The notes beneath the pieces were generated by a model. It was not told the DNA's origin, searched no databases, and saw only the letters and a list, made by a program, of their open reading frames with translations. A stretch of DNA of 64,000 nt, from contig CANCFT010000004.1 of NCBI GenBank assembly GCA_947377285.1, positions 90,075 to 154,074 on the forward strand. The letters run 5' to 3'. The DNA comes from Bacteriovoracaceae bacterium. GTDB lineage: Bacteria; Bdellovibrionota; Bacteriovoracia; Bacteriovoracales; Bacteriovoracaceae. Numbering within the stretch: the first letter of the stretch is position 1; each line of letters begins with the position of its first letter. The position numbers were made by a program, and so were the translations under genes. Below, piece by piece: positions 27,862-37,773 of the stretch.

Positions 27862-28868
27862 ATTTTTGCCATAATCTCTTTTTTCTTCGCCTCATATTCT
27901 TCTTCAGAAATTAATTTTTGCTCTAGAAGTTCTTTGATTTTTTTTAATCGCGCTGTTGGATCATCAGTAGGAATTGCTGCTGAATTATTTTGATTTATAT
28001 TTGCCATTGCCCCGGCCATTTGTTGGCCAAATCCAAAACCAATACCGGCCCCCATCCCAAGACCTGCGCCCCCCCCCGGATTTTTAGCAGCTTCTTTCAT
28101 GGCATCTAGTTGCTGCATTTGAGCATAATTTAAACCTGCGGCCTGAGCAGCTTGCGCCTCAGCTGTTATATCAGCGATGCGATTAATTCGCTTCATCGTT
28201 TCGTCATCAAAAGATGTACCTTCAATTCGAAAATCGAGAAGATTGAATCCTAATTTAATAAAATCTTCTTTTAAATTAGTAAGTAATGTAGCAGCTATTT
28301 CATTTCGATGGGCATCTATTTCAGTATAGGTGTACTTCATTTCTGCAAATGAATCTGTCAGAGGTTGCAATATTCGAGATGAAATAATTTGGCGCAACTC
28401 CGTTGAAGTAAATAAATCTTTGATGCCTGAAATATTTTGAATAAACCATTCTGCCTGATTAATTTGAACAGAAAAATTTCCAAACGCTCTTAGTCCAACA
28501 GGAAATTTATATTTTGGGTCTTCATATTTAATTGGAGAAGTTGTTCCCCAATTTAAATCAACTAATTGATTTGATCTAAAAAAGTAAATTCCAACTTTAT
28601 GTTCACTGACAAATCCTTGCATAAACTTTGTAACTGTCGTCCAAAACGGAATATTGGCGGTAGCTAATTCTACAATTCCTGGAGTTACATATACGGCTTG
28701 TATTTTTCCTTCATAAACAAAGACACAGCCTTGTCCGGGATTAAGAATTAACTTCGACGCATTTTTAATTTCATCAAGTCCAGTGCTCCAAATTTCAAAA
28801 ATGGCTTCAGGTGATGGATTTTTCCATTCTATTACTGATCGCAATTGATTTTTTACTGATCCCCACAT
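27858..28868 (-). CDS. SPFH_1 (YdjI-like) protein with SHOCT tail
   Basis: 336 residues, no signal peptide. An SPFH/virion-core-like domain occupies about residues 20-225 (GQGCVFVYEGKIQAVYVTPG near the start, similar to B. subtilis YdjI). A Gly/Ala-rich low-complexity region (about 250-295) precedes a C-terminal SHOCT motif (DPTARLKKIKELLEQKLIS) of about 35 residues. SHOCT domains mediate oligomerisation. In B. subtilis YdjI links a PspA-type protein to a membrane complex. Here the partner is the overlapping Tim44-like gene. GGAG precedes the ATG. Confidence 0.82.
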   Translation of the reverse strand: MWGSVKNQLRSVIEWKNPSPEAIFEIWSTGLDEIKNASKLILNPGQGCVFVYEGKIQAVYVTPGIVELATANIPFWTTVTKFMQGFVSEHKVGIYFFRSNQLVDLNWGTTSPIKYEDPKYKFPVGLRAFGNFSVQINQAEWFIQNISGIKDLFTSTELRQIISSRILQPLTDSFAEMKYTYTEIDAHRNEIAATLLTNLKEDFIKLGFNLLDFRIEGTSFDDETMKRINRIADITAEAQAAQAAGLNYAQMQQLDAMKEAAKNPGGGAGLGMGAGIGFGFGQQMAGAMANINQNNSAAIPTDDPTARLKKIKELLEQKLISEEEYEAKKKEIMAKI

Positions 28869-28957
28869 AAATTCTCCACCGGTAAAAGACTAATAAACTG
28901 TTTGTCTAATACTTTAATGGGAATTTAACCATTGAACAAGCCTAGTTTCTCCATGCT

Positions 28958-30532
28958 TTACTGTCCGAGTTCAGCATTTTGATTGGGCATAATTAGTTGA
29001 TGATTTTCTTCTGATATTTTAGCAATTTTAATTTTACCAAGACTTTGTCCAACTCTCTCTTCGAGAGTATTCCAAATTTTGAATTTAGTTTTCTTTGGAT
29101 TTTTTAAAATTGCAGTAGTGTATGGACTTACTCCTTCCGCCCCTCGGATTATTCCTTCAGTGAAAGCGACTGTATAGAACTTGTAGGGATTAATAGGTTG
29201 CCCATTCACAAGTATATGTTTGCTTTTTATTCCATGTTCAGTTTTAACATATTCCATAGTGATACCTGAAAAAGTTAAAGGTTGACCAAAGTGAGTCAAT
29301 GCTTCAAAAACTAACCGAAGCCAAACTCCTTTTATTCTAGTCGTATAAATGGCCCAACCAAATTTTTCTGTTAAATCAAAAATACGTGGAATGGAATTAA
29401 AAAGATCTCTTCGAGTGACATTTCCAGTAGGAAAATCTTCTCCATTCATAAAAGGAGTATGGATGGCGATGTCTGCATTTGTTTTATCTTTTAGTGCATC
29501 AGTAATAAAGTAGGCCCATTTACGAGAACCTTCTGGGTCTCCGGTCTTTAAATCTGAGAAACCAACTTGCTCGTTTAACCAATCTTTTCCATAAGCAGTA
29601 TCTAAATCATTACTTGCCTCTTCCACAATCGATTTTATTTTTGTGTCGGCCGCTTCATATTTTACGGGAATTAATTCATATGAAACTATTTTTAACGGAC
29701 GGCCTTTTACCAGATCTACTACTAAGCGACCGAGGTATTCAGTATGCATTCCTGCTTGAACAATAGGAACTGATCTTTTATTTTTATTAATACCGTATGA
29801 AGGTTCAAAAAGAGCAGTATGCGAGTGACCACCGATGATAAGATCAATATTTTTTGTTCTCTCAGCTAATTTAATATCTTTTAAAACACCTATATGAGTT
29901 AAAGCAATGATGAAATCATTGTTTCTTTGTTTGAGTACTTCTTCATAATGTTTTGCAGCTTTATATGGATTAGTCACTTGGCCGCCTTCGAAGCGCCATT
30001 TGTAAAAAATTTCATTGGTAGTTAAACCTAAAATACCAATTTTTATTCCATCAATTTCAAGTTCTTTAAATGGTTTAATTTTGGCACGAATATTTTTAAA
30101 ATCATAATTAATCAATAAATTGGCCGCAACAAGTGAAAATTTTAAATCCATTTCTCCTAAAATTTTATCAAGATCACGAGTTCCCATCATATAATCATGA
30201 TTTCCAAGTGTGCCAACGTCATAACCCATTTCGTTGTGTACTTCAAAAACTTTGCGTCCTTGATCGGCCATATAAAAGAGATTTCCTTCCGTAAAATCTC
30301 CAGCATCCACAACTAAAGACTTTACTCCGACTTCATCCATTTTATTTTTATAAAAATCTATCAAACTTTTTAGTCTTGCAGCTCCACCAATATTGGAATT
30401 GCGTGCACTATTGTCGAGGTAAGAATGGGTATCGTTAGTATGAAGAATCTGCACTATGACTGCTGATGTAGAATTCGAATATAGCGCGACCAAAACACAG
30501 TAAAATAAAATTCTCAATTTTAAATTGCTCAT
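28958..30532 (-). CDS. UshA-like 5'-nucleotidase/2',3'-cyclic phosphodiesterase
   Basis: 524 residues from the ATG at 30532 with GAGG nine bases upstream; the open frame begins at 30562. Sec signal (about 1-24). Metallophosphoesterase motifs: HTNDTHSYLD (31-40), VVDAGD, TLGNHDY (about 105), GGHSHT (about 232), then a C-terminal 5'-nucleotidase domain (350-510). Two metal ions cleave nucleotides in the periplasm, scavenging nucleosides and phosphate. This fits a predator digesting host nucleic acids, though UshA-type enzymes are common in all proteobacteria. Monocistronic. Confidence 0.87.
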   Translation of the reverse strand: MSNLKLRILFYCVLVALYSNSTSAVIVQILHTNDTHSYLDNSARNSNIGGAARLKSLIDFYKNKMDEVGVKSLVVDAGDFTEGNLFYMADQGRKVFEVHNEMGYDVGTLGNHDYMMGTRDLDKILGEMDLKFSLVAANLLINYDFKNIRAKIKPFKELEIDGIKIGILGLTTNEIFYKWRFEGGQVTNPYKAAKHYEEVLKQRNNDFIIALTHIGVLKDIKLAERTKNIDLIIGGHSHTALFEPSYGINKNKRSVPIVQAGMHTEYLGRLVVDLVKGRPLKIVSYELIPVKYEAADTKIKSIVEEASNDLDTAYGKDWLNEQVGFSDLKTGDPEGSRKWAYFITDALKDKTNADIAIHTPFMNGEDFPTGNVTRRDLFNSIPRIFDLTEKFGWAIYTTRIKGVWLRLVFEALTHFGQPLTFSGITMEYVKTEHGIKSKHILVNGQPINPYKFYTVAFTEGIIRGAEGVSPYTTAILKNPKKTKFKIWNTLEERVGQSLGKIKIAKISEENHQLIMPNQNAELGQ

Positions 30533-30720
30533 AACTGCACCCTCTAAACGTTTATCATTCATAAACTCATCGGATTTCTAAGCACTTATTTTTAAATAAT
30601 ACTCCACTCACTATTCCCGAGGCTTTTAGGTGGGAAAATATTGCTGCATATTAAGAAAATATGTGCTAAGTTTTGATCAATTACCCCCTAAAAATAGAAT
30701 AAAAATTCAGGACAATCTTT

Positions 30721-32331
30721 ATGCTCGACCATGCCCAAAATGCGAAACGTTGCACTTTTGCTATCATTTCTCACCCTGATGCAGGGAAAACAACCATGAC
30801 TGAAAAACTCTTATGGTTTGGTCAGGTCATACGTGATGTAGGCAAGGTAAAGGCCAAGGACGGTCATTACGCGAAATCAGATTGGATGACCCTAGAACAA
30901 GAAAGAGGAATATCAATTAGTTCTTCTGTTATGAGTTTTCCCTATGCAGATAGGGCCATGCATTTACTCGATACTCCCGGACATAAAGACTTTTCAGAAG
31001 ATACTTATCGAACACTTACTGCAGTTGAATCAGTTCTCATGATGATTGACTCGGCCAAAGGAGTTGAAGCACAAACGATAAAGTTGATGGAAGTGTGTCG
31101 AATGCGAGACACTCCTATTGTGGCATTTATGAACAAGTATGACCGCGAAGCAATGGACCCTTTTGCCCTATTAGAAAATATTGAAAAGATTTTAAATATA
31201 CAATGTGTCCCAATGACTTGGCCCATTGGTTCTGGAGTTGATTTTAAAGGTGTGTACGATCTTCGCACTAAACAAATCATGAGTTTTAAAAATGCCAAAG
31301 ACCCTTTTAATCCAATTATTATTGATGCTGCCAATTTAGAATCTCCAAAAGTATTAGAGTTTATTGGTGCAAGTTTATTGGCCACATTAATAGAAGAACT
31401 CGAAATGGTTTCAACGGTTATTGGAGAATTCAGTGAAGAAGAATTTTTAGCGGGTATTCAAACTCCTGTCTTCTTTGGTTCGGCATTAAATAATTTTGGT
31501 GTCAAAGAAACCCTAGACATGATCGCAAGTGCTTGTCCTGGGCCTAAGCCTCGCGAAGTCAAACTATCTCCTTTTGAATCTGATTCAAAAACACAAATTC
31601 TTGATCCAGAGACAACTGAAGAGTTCACAGGATTTATTTTTAAAATCCAAGCGAATATGGATAAAAAACACCGCGATCGAATTGCCTTTCTTCGCGTGTG
31701 TTCTGGTAAATTTATGCGCAATCAAAAAATTTATCATGTCCGGTCTAACAAAGAACTAAAAATAGCCACTCCACTTATGTTTCAAGCACAGGATCGAGAG
31801 ATTACTGAAGAAGCTTATCCTGGAGATATCATCGGACTTCATGATAACGGTAAATTTCAAATTGGTGATACATTTACAGAAAAATCAAAATTTCAATTTA
31901 CAGGAATTCCCAATTTTGCTCCTGAAATTTTTAATAAAGTAGTCCTTAAAGACCCCATGAAGGCCAAGCAACTTGAAAAAGGGTTACAGCAACTTTCAGA
32001 AGAAGGGACTGTTCAGCTCTTCACTAGGTCTTCAACTGGTGAAAAAATCCTTGGTGCTGTTGGAGCTCTACAATTTGAAGTTGTGAAATACCGACTAGAA
32101 GATGAATATAATGTAAATGCTGATTACGAAGGTTATTCGTTTATTGGAATTAGGTGGTTGAAGTTTGCGACTGAAAAAGACCAAGGAACTTTTATGGCCA
32201 ACAACAGTAGCAATATTGTTTATGACCATAAAAAAAGACTTTGTTTTTCTGTGCGCTCTGAGTGGGATTTAAAACTTGTCGTGGAAAAAAATCCCAATGT
32301 CACATTTTATAAAAACTCGGATTATAGATAA
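30721..32331 (+). CDS. prfC: Peptide chain release factor 3
   Basis: 536 residues, normal length. GTPase: P-loop SHPDAGKTTMTEKLL (17-31), switch region SDWMTLEQERGISISSSVMSF, DTPGHKDFSEDTYRTL (about 86-101), NKYD (about 137). Removes RF1/RF2 from the ribosome after termination. GGACAA upstream. Its TAA overlaps the ATG of the next gene (TAATG), starting a six-gene plus-strand group. Confidence 0.96.
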   Translation: MLDHAQNAKRCTFAIISHPDAGKTTMTEKLLWFGQVIRDVGKVKAKDGHYAKSDWMTLEQERGISISSSVMSFPYADRAMHLLDTPGHKDFSEDTYRTLTAVESVLMMIDSAKGVEAQTIKLMEVCRMRDTPIVAFMNKYDREAMDPFALLENIEKILNIQCVPMTWPIGSGVDFKGVYDLRTKQIMSFKNAKDPFNPIIIDAANLESPKVLEFIGASLLATLIEELEMVSTVIGEFSEEEFLAGIQTPVFFGSALNNFGVKETLDMIASACPGPKPREVKLSPFESDSKTQILDPETTEEFTGFIFKIQANMDKKHRDRIAFLRVCSGKFMRNQKIYHVRSNKELKIATPLMFQAQDREITEEAYPGDIIGLHDNGKFQIGDTFTEKSKFQFTGIPNFAPEIFNKVVLKDPMKAKQLEKGLQQLSEEGTVQLFTRSSTGEKILGAVGALQFEVVKYRLEDEYNVNADYEGYSFIGIRWLKFATEKDQGTFMANNSSNIVYDHKKRLCFSVRSEWDLKLVVEKNPNVTFYKNSDYR

Positions 32332-32855
32332 TGAAAAAAACTCTGGTTGAAATTATTGGTGATCCCCTAATATTTCTCGAAGATCTTTTTTTAAAACTTT
32401 CAGAGATTGAATTGAATGTAGAACATTTTGAACTTGATCATCTCTGTTATCGAGTAAGTTCTCTGGAAGAGTACAACTCAAAAAAAATGGATTTAATAGA
32501 TGTAGGAACATTATTAGTTGAATCAATGGTCAATGGAAGGCTAATCTCAACTTTCAAACTCCATGAACCAATAGAATATAAAAATAGAAACATTTCACTT
32601 CTTGAATTACCATCTCCAAAACCAAATCATAGTTATCCAAGTGGATTGGAGCATGTAGAGTTTGTAACCAGAGAGCCTCTTCAAAAAATTGTTGATCGAT
32701 ATCCTCAATATTCATTTGAAGTTTTTGGGATTCATAAAAAAATTAATGCCGATATTACATTAAAATTGGGTGAATATTGTATTCGATTCCATAATCAAAG
32801 CTTAGAAGATGTCATCAAATTTGAACTAAAAATGAAACAAAACACTAGAAGATAA
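32331..32855 (+). CDS. YecM-family VOC protein
   Basis: 174 residues. Matches the YecM family: EHFELDHLCYRVSSLEEYN near residue 35-53, LLELPSPK, then the metal-site-like GLEHVEFVT (about 108-116). The VOC superfamily includes metal-dependent dioxygenases and isomerases; YecM has no established substrate. Overlaps prfC by one base, and rlmK-like follows three bases later, so the product is made in step with RF3. Confidence 0.8.
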   Translation: MKKTLVEIIGDPLIFLEDLFLKLSEIELNVEHFELDHLCYRVSSLEEYNSKKMDLIDVGTLLVESMVNGRLISTFKLHEPIEYKNRNISLLELPSPKPNHSYPSGLEHVEFVTREPLQKIVDRYPQYSFEVFGIHKKINADITLKLGEYCIRFHNQSLEDVIKFELKMKQNTRR

Positions 32856-32858
32856 AAT

Positions 32859-33812
32859 ATGGCCGACTTAAAAACAATCCAGAATAGAATTGAAAAAAAT
32901 TACAAACACCGCGCTAAATGGGCCAGGAAAGAAGGCCTCGAAGCTTTTCGTATTTATGAAAAAGATATTCCAGAGTTTCCCTTTATTGTCGATGTCTATA
33001 AAGATTATGCCGTGATCTATGAAAAGCGCGATGATGAAATCGATGCTGAAAAATTTGAACATTTTAATTTCATCATCAGTGCCGTTAAAAATGTTCTCAA
33101 TATTCCGGAAGAAAAAGTCATCATAAAATCTCGTACAAAACAAAAAGGGACAACTCAATACGAGCGTCTTGAAGAGCGCAATGAAGTAATGGCGGTAAAA
33201 GAATACCAAGCTGAGTTCTTAGTCAATTTACACGACTACCTCGATACAGGTCTTTTCTTAGACCATCGACCAATGAGACAAGTCCTATTAAAAGAAGCTC
33301 GTGGAAAAAAATTCCTCAATCTTTTTTCATATACTGGAGCAGTTAGTGTAATGGCGGCTTTAGGTGGAGCGTCGCATGTAACAAGTGTCGATTTATCGAG
33401 CACCTATCAAGACTGGGCCCGTAAAAACTTTGAACATAATAAAATATCATTAAAGGAACATAATTTTATTATTCAAAATGCCTTGGAATACTTAGAAAAA
33501 GCAGTTAATAAATTTGACTTAATCTTTTTAGATCCCCCTACATTTTCTAATTCAAAAAAAATGGAAGATGATTTTGAAGTTGAAAAGGACCAAATTGTTT
33601 TAATTAAAAACTGTCTTCGTTTGCTAAACCCAAATGGAATCCTCTACTTTTCAAACAATAAACGAAAATTTAAACTAGACCCAATGATTCAAGAAATCGC
33701 TTCTGTAATTGATATTACAGATAAAACGATACCTCTAGATTTTAGAGATAGAAAAATTCATCACTGCTTTCAAATCACTCACCTAAATTCTCATTTAAAA
33801 AAACAATCATGA
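32859..33812 (+). CDS. RlmK-like class I SAM methyltransferase
   Basis: 317 residues resembling the C-terminal half of E. coli RlmL (RlmK, 23S rRNA m7G2069) and RlmI. N-terminal substrate-binding part to about residue 130, then LDTGLFLDHRPMR, SAM motif I FLNLFSYTGAVSVMAAL (about 151-167), and catalytic FLDPPTFSNSKKM (about 222-234). No PUA domain. The ATG follows yecM by 3 bases, and its stop overlaps the DEAD-box ATG (ATGA). Confidence 0.88.
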   Translation: MADLKTIQNRIEKNYKHRAKWARKEGLEAFRIYEKDIPEFPFIVDVYKDYAVIYEKRDDEIDAEKFEHFNFIISAVKNVLNIPEEKVIIKSRTKQKGTTQYERLEERNEVMAVKEYQAEFLVNLHDYLDTGLFLDHRPMRQVLLKEARGKKFLNLFSYTGAVSVMAALGGASHVTSVDLSSTYQDWARKNFEHNKISLKEHNFIIQNALEYLEKAVNKFDLIFLDPPTFSNSKKMEDDFEVEKDQIVLIKNCLRLLNPNGILYFSNNKRKFKLDPMIQEIASVIDITDKTIPLDFRDRKIHHCFQITHLNSHLKKQS

Positions 33813-35026
33813 AATCCCTAACTTTACAAAATTTATTCTTCCCACCTATTGAAAAAGCATTAACTGAAGACATGAAAATTCAGGCATTCACCGAAATTCA
33901 ATCGGCATGTATACCCATTATCTTGGAAGGCTTAAATCTCATAGGTGTTTCAGAAACAGGAAGTGGAAAGACATTAAGTTTTGTACTCCCACTCATTAAC
34001 AAAATTCTTTTAAGTCCAAAGCGACCGACTAAAATATTAATCATTACCCCCACGAAAGAATTAAGTGAGCAAATATTAGCAGTTGTAAAAAAAGTTTGTC
34101 GACATACTAACTTAATTAGCATGAGTCTTTATGGTGGCATTAGCTTTGACACACAAACGAGAGACCTTAAAAAAGGTGTACACATCATAGTTGCATGTCC
34201 TGGGAGATTAAAAGATCATATTGAAAAAGAAACGATTGATCTATCAGGAATAGAATACTTAGTTCTCGATGAAGCAGACCAATTAATGGATATGGGATTT
34301 CTTCCGGCATTAACGACTGCTTTAAATGCAACTCCCAATCGAAAACAAACTCTCCTTTTTTCGGCCACGGTCAGTTCTGAAATTCAAGAATTAATAAAAG
34401 AATTTATGCCTGTATCTACCTTAGTTCAATTGCATGAAACAAAACCAAAAGAGATTATAACTGAAATATTTTCTCCAATATCAGTCGAATTAAAATACCC
34501 TTTTTTAAGATTTCTTTTAAAACACCATAAAATTAAATCTTGCCTAATTTTTACCCGGACAAAAGATGAAGCAAATGCACTTGGTAAACAACTTGCTATT
34601 GATAACTATCAAGCTGTCATTCTTCAAGGTGACATGAGTACTCACCAAAGAAAAAAGGCCCTAGATGCTCTCAAGCTTAAATCGGCGATGATTTTAGTGG
34701 CCACAGATGTCGTTGCTAGAGGAATTGATATCCCACATGTTACTCATGTTATTAATTATACCCCTCCAGAAAGTCTAGAATCTTATATTCACCGGATTGG
34801 AAGAACGGCCCGACATGATAAAGGTGGAGCGGCCTTAACACTCTATACGCCAGTTGAAGAGCCTCAATTAGGGAAAATATTTAAGGGGGAAAAGCCAAAA
34901 CCTACAAAATACAAAGAATTCAATTATCAATTAAAGATTGAGAAAAAAAAGTTAGTGATTATTAAAGAAAAAATTCTAGAAAATGACTACGAAGACGATA
35001 ACGATGAAAACTACAATGATAATTGA
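33809..35026 (+). CDS. DEAD-box RNA helicase
   Basis: 405 residues. Motifs in order: Q-motif FTEIQSACIPIILEG, motif I SETGSGKT (47-54), GG and TPTKE (Ib), DEAD (153-156) in VLDEADQLMDMG, SAT (184-186), ATDVVARGID, HRIGRTAR (about 328-335). Unwinds structured RNA, perhaps in ribosome assembly given the rRNA methyltransferase upstream. The C-terminus ends in an acidic Asp/Asn-rich tail. Overlaps the previous gene by 4 bases and the next by about 23. Confidence 0.95.
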   Translation: MKSLTLQNLFFPPIEKALTEDMKIQAFTEIQSACIPIILEGLNLIGVSETGSGKTLSFVLPLINKILLSPKRPTKILIITPTKELSEQILAVVKKVCRHTNLISMSLYGGISFDTQTRDLKKGVHIIVACPGRLKDHIEKETIDLSGIEYLVLDEADQLMDMGFLPALTTALNATPNRKQTLLFSATVSSEIQELIKEFMPVSTLVQLHETKPKEIITEIFSPISVELKYPFLRFLLKHHKIKSCLIFTRTKDEANALGKQLAIDNYQAVILQGDMSTHQRKKALDALKLKSAMILVATDVVARGIDIPHVTHVINYTPPESLESYIHRIGRTARHDKGGAALTLYTPVEEPQLGKIFKGEKPKPTKYKEFNYQLKIEKKKLVIIKEKILENDYEDDNDENYNDN

Positions 35027-35771
35027 AAAATCAAAATGGTTTCCCAGTGAATATAAAGCAGATATCCATGCAGTCGTATTAATTGCTCCAGGGCTTAATC
35101 TTCTTCCAAGTAAAATGGATCAACTTGCCCATTTTTTAGCATCTAAAAAATGTGATGTACTAAGAATTTCTTTAGGGAATAAGCCCGATTTATGGACCGA
35201 GACATTTTCGGATGCCTATGATGAAGCACTTGAGCACGCTGAGATACTTCAACGCCCACTATATTTTTTAGGATTTTCTTTAGGTGCATTGCTGGGTGTT
35301 CACTATTTAATAAGACATCCACATCATAAATTTCAAAAAGCAATTCTTCTAGCACCGGCAACTCATACGAATTTGTGGAACTTAATTCCAGCCTTTTTAG
35401 GAAATTTTTTTCCAAAACTCAAAATACCGAGTTTAAACCTTCCAAATTATCGACAATCTTCATCGACAACATTATTTGAATATAAAAAAATATATGACTT
35501 ACAAAATCAAATCAAAAATAATTTAAAAAATGATAAAAATGAAATTAATATTCCAACTTTACTTATTTTTAATTCCCAAGATGAATTAGTAGATACCCAT
35601 AAACTATCAAAATTTGCCGATTTGAACCCTATGTGGACGACAGTCAAGTTAACCAACTACGAAAGTCTACTACCCAAGAAATACCACCACTTAATCATTG
35701 ATTCTGAAGCTATCGGTGCAGAAGGATGGGAAAAAGTATTAAAAAGTCTTACTGGGCATTTAAGCCTTTAA
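35004..35771 (+). CDS. Alpha/beta hydrolase
   Basis: 255 residues from the ATG at 35004, inside the end of the helicase gene; ATGs at 34983 and 35016 are alternatives. Alpha/beta-hydrolase pattern: IAPGLNLLPSKMDQL, nucleophile elbow GFSLGAL (Ser about 92), late Asp in IFNSQDELVD and His in KYHHLIID. Substrate unknown; the oxyanion HG is replaced by PG. No signal peptide. It is translationally linked to the helicase gene. Confidence 0.75.
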   Translation: MKTTMIIEKSKWFPSEYKADIHAVVLIAPGLNLLPSKMDQLAHFLASKKCDVLRISLGNKPDLWTETFSDAYDEALEHAEILQRPLYFLGFSLGALLGVHYLIRHPHHKFQKAILLAPATHTNLWNLIPAFLGNFFPKLKIPSLNLPNYRQSSSTTLFEYKKIYDLQNQIKNNLKNDKNEINIPTLLIFNSQDELVDTHKLSKFADLNPMWTTVKLTNYESLLPKKYHHLIIDSEAIGAEGWEKVLKSLTGHLSL

Positions 35772-35776
35772 AAATA

Positions 35777-35785
35777 TGCTATAAT
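35777..35785 (+). promoter_or_regulatory. Extended -10 promoter for the HNH gene
   Basis: TGCTATAAT: a perfect TATAAT (35780-35785) with the extended TGn element, 8 bases before the ATG at 35794. Transcription would start at or next to the ATG, giving a leaderless or near-leaderless mRNA. No ribosome-binding site is present. Confidence 0.55.
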
Positions 35786-35793
35786 CATATGTA

Positions 35794-36309
35794 ATGAGAA
35801 CGTTGCTTCTGGATTGCAACTATTTTCCGGTAAAAATAATTTCTTGGCAGAAGGCCATGATTCTCTTTTTGACCGAAAGGGCCGAAGTGGTCGATGAATA
35901 CGAAGATAAACTTATTCGTACAGTTTCTACTTCTTTTAAATTACCCAAAGTTCTTCGGTTATTTCAAACTCACAAAATTTCTCAAAATGTAAAATTCACC
36001 CGTATGAATGTTTTTTATCGTGATCATTTTCAATGCCAATACTGCCATATTAAACTGCCGGCCTGCGAGTTAACTTTTGATCATGTCATTCCCGTTTCTC
36101 AAAAAGGTGAAACCAATTGGGAAAATGTTGTGACCTGTTGTAAGAGCTGTAATACATTTAAAGGTTCAAAAACAATTAAGGCCGCTGGAATGAAATTATT
36201 TAAAATCCCCAAAAAGCCACGCTGGTCACCGGAATTATGTTTGAGACTCCTAGAAAATGATCCGATAGAATGGTGGAATTTTTTTCCAAAAAGTAAAATT
36301 GCATCCTGA
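35794..36309 (+). CDS. HNH-domain protein
   Basis: 171 residues. CxxC at 80-83 (CQYC), TFDHVIPVSQKG with the HNH Asp-His (about 94-95), TNWENVVTCC and CKSCNTFKG (about 114): the complete zinc-bound HNH core. N-terminal RTLLLDCNYFPVKIISW and C-terminal WSPELCLRLLENDP are typical of a widespread single-domain HNH family in Deltaproteobacteria and Cyanobacteria, usually of unknown target and without a toxin context. It has its own promoter, with the ATG 23 bases after the hydrolase stop. Confidence 0.85.
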   Translation: MRTLLLDCNYFPVKIISWQKAMILFLTERAEVVDEYEDKLIRTVSTSFKLPKVLRLFQTHKISQNVKFTRMNVFYRDHFQCQYCHIKLPACELTFDHVIPVSQKGETNWENVVTCCKSCNTFKGSKTIKAAGMKLFKIPKKPRWSPELCLRLLENDPIEWWNFFPKSKIAS

Positions 36310-36323
36310 TATTTCAAATTGGA

Positions 36324-36791
36324 TTAATGATTAATTTCACCGGTAGTTGCTACTTCTTCTTTTCCATATACCTGTCCATTAAAAATTGTAAAACCATTCG
36401 CATGAATCCCACGAGGATCAAAATGAGTCCAATGGATCATTCCTTTACCAATATTTAAGAACTCTCCACAAACTGAAACTGTTTGACCAACAAGAAGTGG
36501 GATACGCCCAAAATCAAGATTACTTACTATCTGAAGTGTTATTTGACCGCCAACAATCATAAAAAATTTTTGGTGGGGCAGGCCTTGAGAATCATCTGGA
36601 AGGATCGAAGTAACAACTCCAGTTGCATATGCCTGAGGCCGGTATGCCCCGGAACGAATTATTTGTGTAAGTTGTGTTAAGCTTCCCGAGACATTATTAC
36701 CTCTAGAATCTATACACTGAGGTAGAGAAATTTGGGCAAATGAAGTTGAAGATATTACAAAAGTACAAAATAAAACTGCAATCATTTTCAT
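36324..36791 (-). CDS. Exported DUF3465-family protein
   Basis: 155 residues from the ATG at 36791 with GGAA upstream (frame open to 36833). Sec signal (cleavage FAQI, about residue 20). The mature domain has ATGVVTSILPDDSQGLPHQKF and CGEFLNIGKGMIHWTHFDPRGIHANG, the conserved DUF3465 blocks. Function unknown; the fold is likely an OB-like barrel. Its stop lies 14 bases from the stop of the convergent HNH gene. Confidence 0.75.
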   Translation of the reverse strand: MKMIAVLFCTFVISSTSFAQISLPQCIDSRGNNVSGSLTQLTQIIRSGAYRPQAYATGVVTSILPDDSQGLPHQKFFMIVGGQITLQIVSNLDFGRIPLLVGQTVSVCGEFLNIGKGMIHWTHFDPRGIHANGFTIFNGQVYGKEEVATTGEINH

Positions 36792-37029
36792 TGTTTTTTC
36801 CTTTGAAAAATTTAACTTCAAATTAAATATCATTGAAAAATGATATTACTTAGTTAAAAAAATAAATGCATGTAATTTTGACTTATATTTAGATGGTTGA
36901 CATAGATTTGTAATGAATATTGCCTAAATTATCCGTAATGATCATGTAATATTAACTATGCTTTATCTCATATTATTTCAAATAATAGTTTCTTATTATC
37001 TACAAATTAATTAAATAAAAAGGAAAATA

Positions 37030-37773
37030 ATGAAAAACGTATTTATCATATTTGGAATTGTAATGACTGCTGGTATTTTATTTTCATACAATACGCTTAA
37101 TCAAAAAAATGTTAACAATTATAAAAACTCTGATAATATAAAAATTAGTAGCAAAGAGATACCACAACTTGATTTAATGCCAATCAAACTATTAATTGAT
37201 AAAAACAATATACATTCTTCGATAAATAATAAAATATTAAACCTCAGTCAATCGACAACCGAAATCATTAGTTCCAACAATTCAAAAGATATAATATTCG
37301 TAACAAATCAAAATTTATCTATATTATTTGATTGTGTAATAAATCTTCAATGCAAAATAAATATTACTATTGCTAAAACTTTAATTGCACGACATTTAGA
37401 TATATTAAAGTCAGAATTAAAACTAGATAACACTCTGTCTAAAATTGTTAATTGGATTGTGATAAAAGAATGCTCCGGTCTTAATAATAGCGACATTAAT
37501 TCGTTAGCTTTAGATCTACTATTTCATTATAATACTCAAAATAATGGTTCCACAGTAATGTTAGAAATTTCATCGTCGTATAGAGGTGAAGATAAAGTTG
37601 AATTTTTCCGAACAATGTCTGAAGCCCTTTTACCTGATGAAAGAAAATTATTTATCTCTACGTTGAAAACTAGTATACAAAAAGATGATCGTAAAACTGT
37701 TGAATTAATTCTAAAAAATTTAAATGAATTTAGGCTAAGCCAAGCAGAAATCCTGGATATTAAAAAAATGTAA
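37030..37773 (+). CDS. Membrane-anchored hypothetical protein
   Basis: 247 residues with AAAGGAA upstream. A single N-terminal hydrophobic segment (3-20), probably an uncleaved anchor. The rest is Asn/Lys/Ile-rich and helical, with a C-terminal region resembling short helical repeats (DERKLFISTLKTSIQKDDR). Two internal Cys (about 99 and 104) lie close together. No family recognised. Base composition is even more AT-rich than the neighbours. Confidence 0.5.
   Translation: MKNVFIIFGIVMTAGILFSYNTLNQKNVNNYKNSDNIKISSKEIPQLDLMPIKLLIDKNNIHSSINNKILNLSQSTTEIISSNNSKDIIFVTNQNLSILFDCVINLQCKINITIAKTLIARHLDILKSELKLDNTLSKIVNWIVIKECSGLNNSDINSLALDLLFHYNTQNNGSTVMLEISSSYRGEDKVEFFRTMSEALLPDERKLFISTLKTSIQKDDRKTVELILKNLNEFRLSQAEILDIKKM

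Noticed and set aside
35794..36309. HNH protein as a homing endonuclease or toxin
   Set aside because: No intron, intein, immunity partner or mobile context. It belongs to a widespread single-domain chromosomal family.
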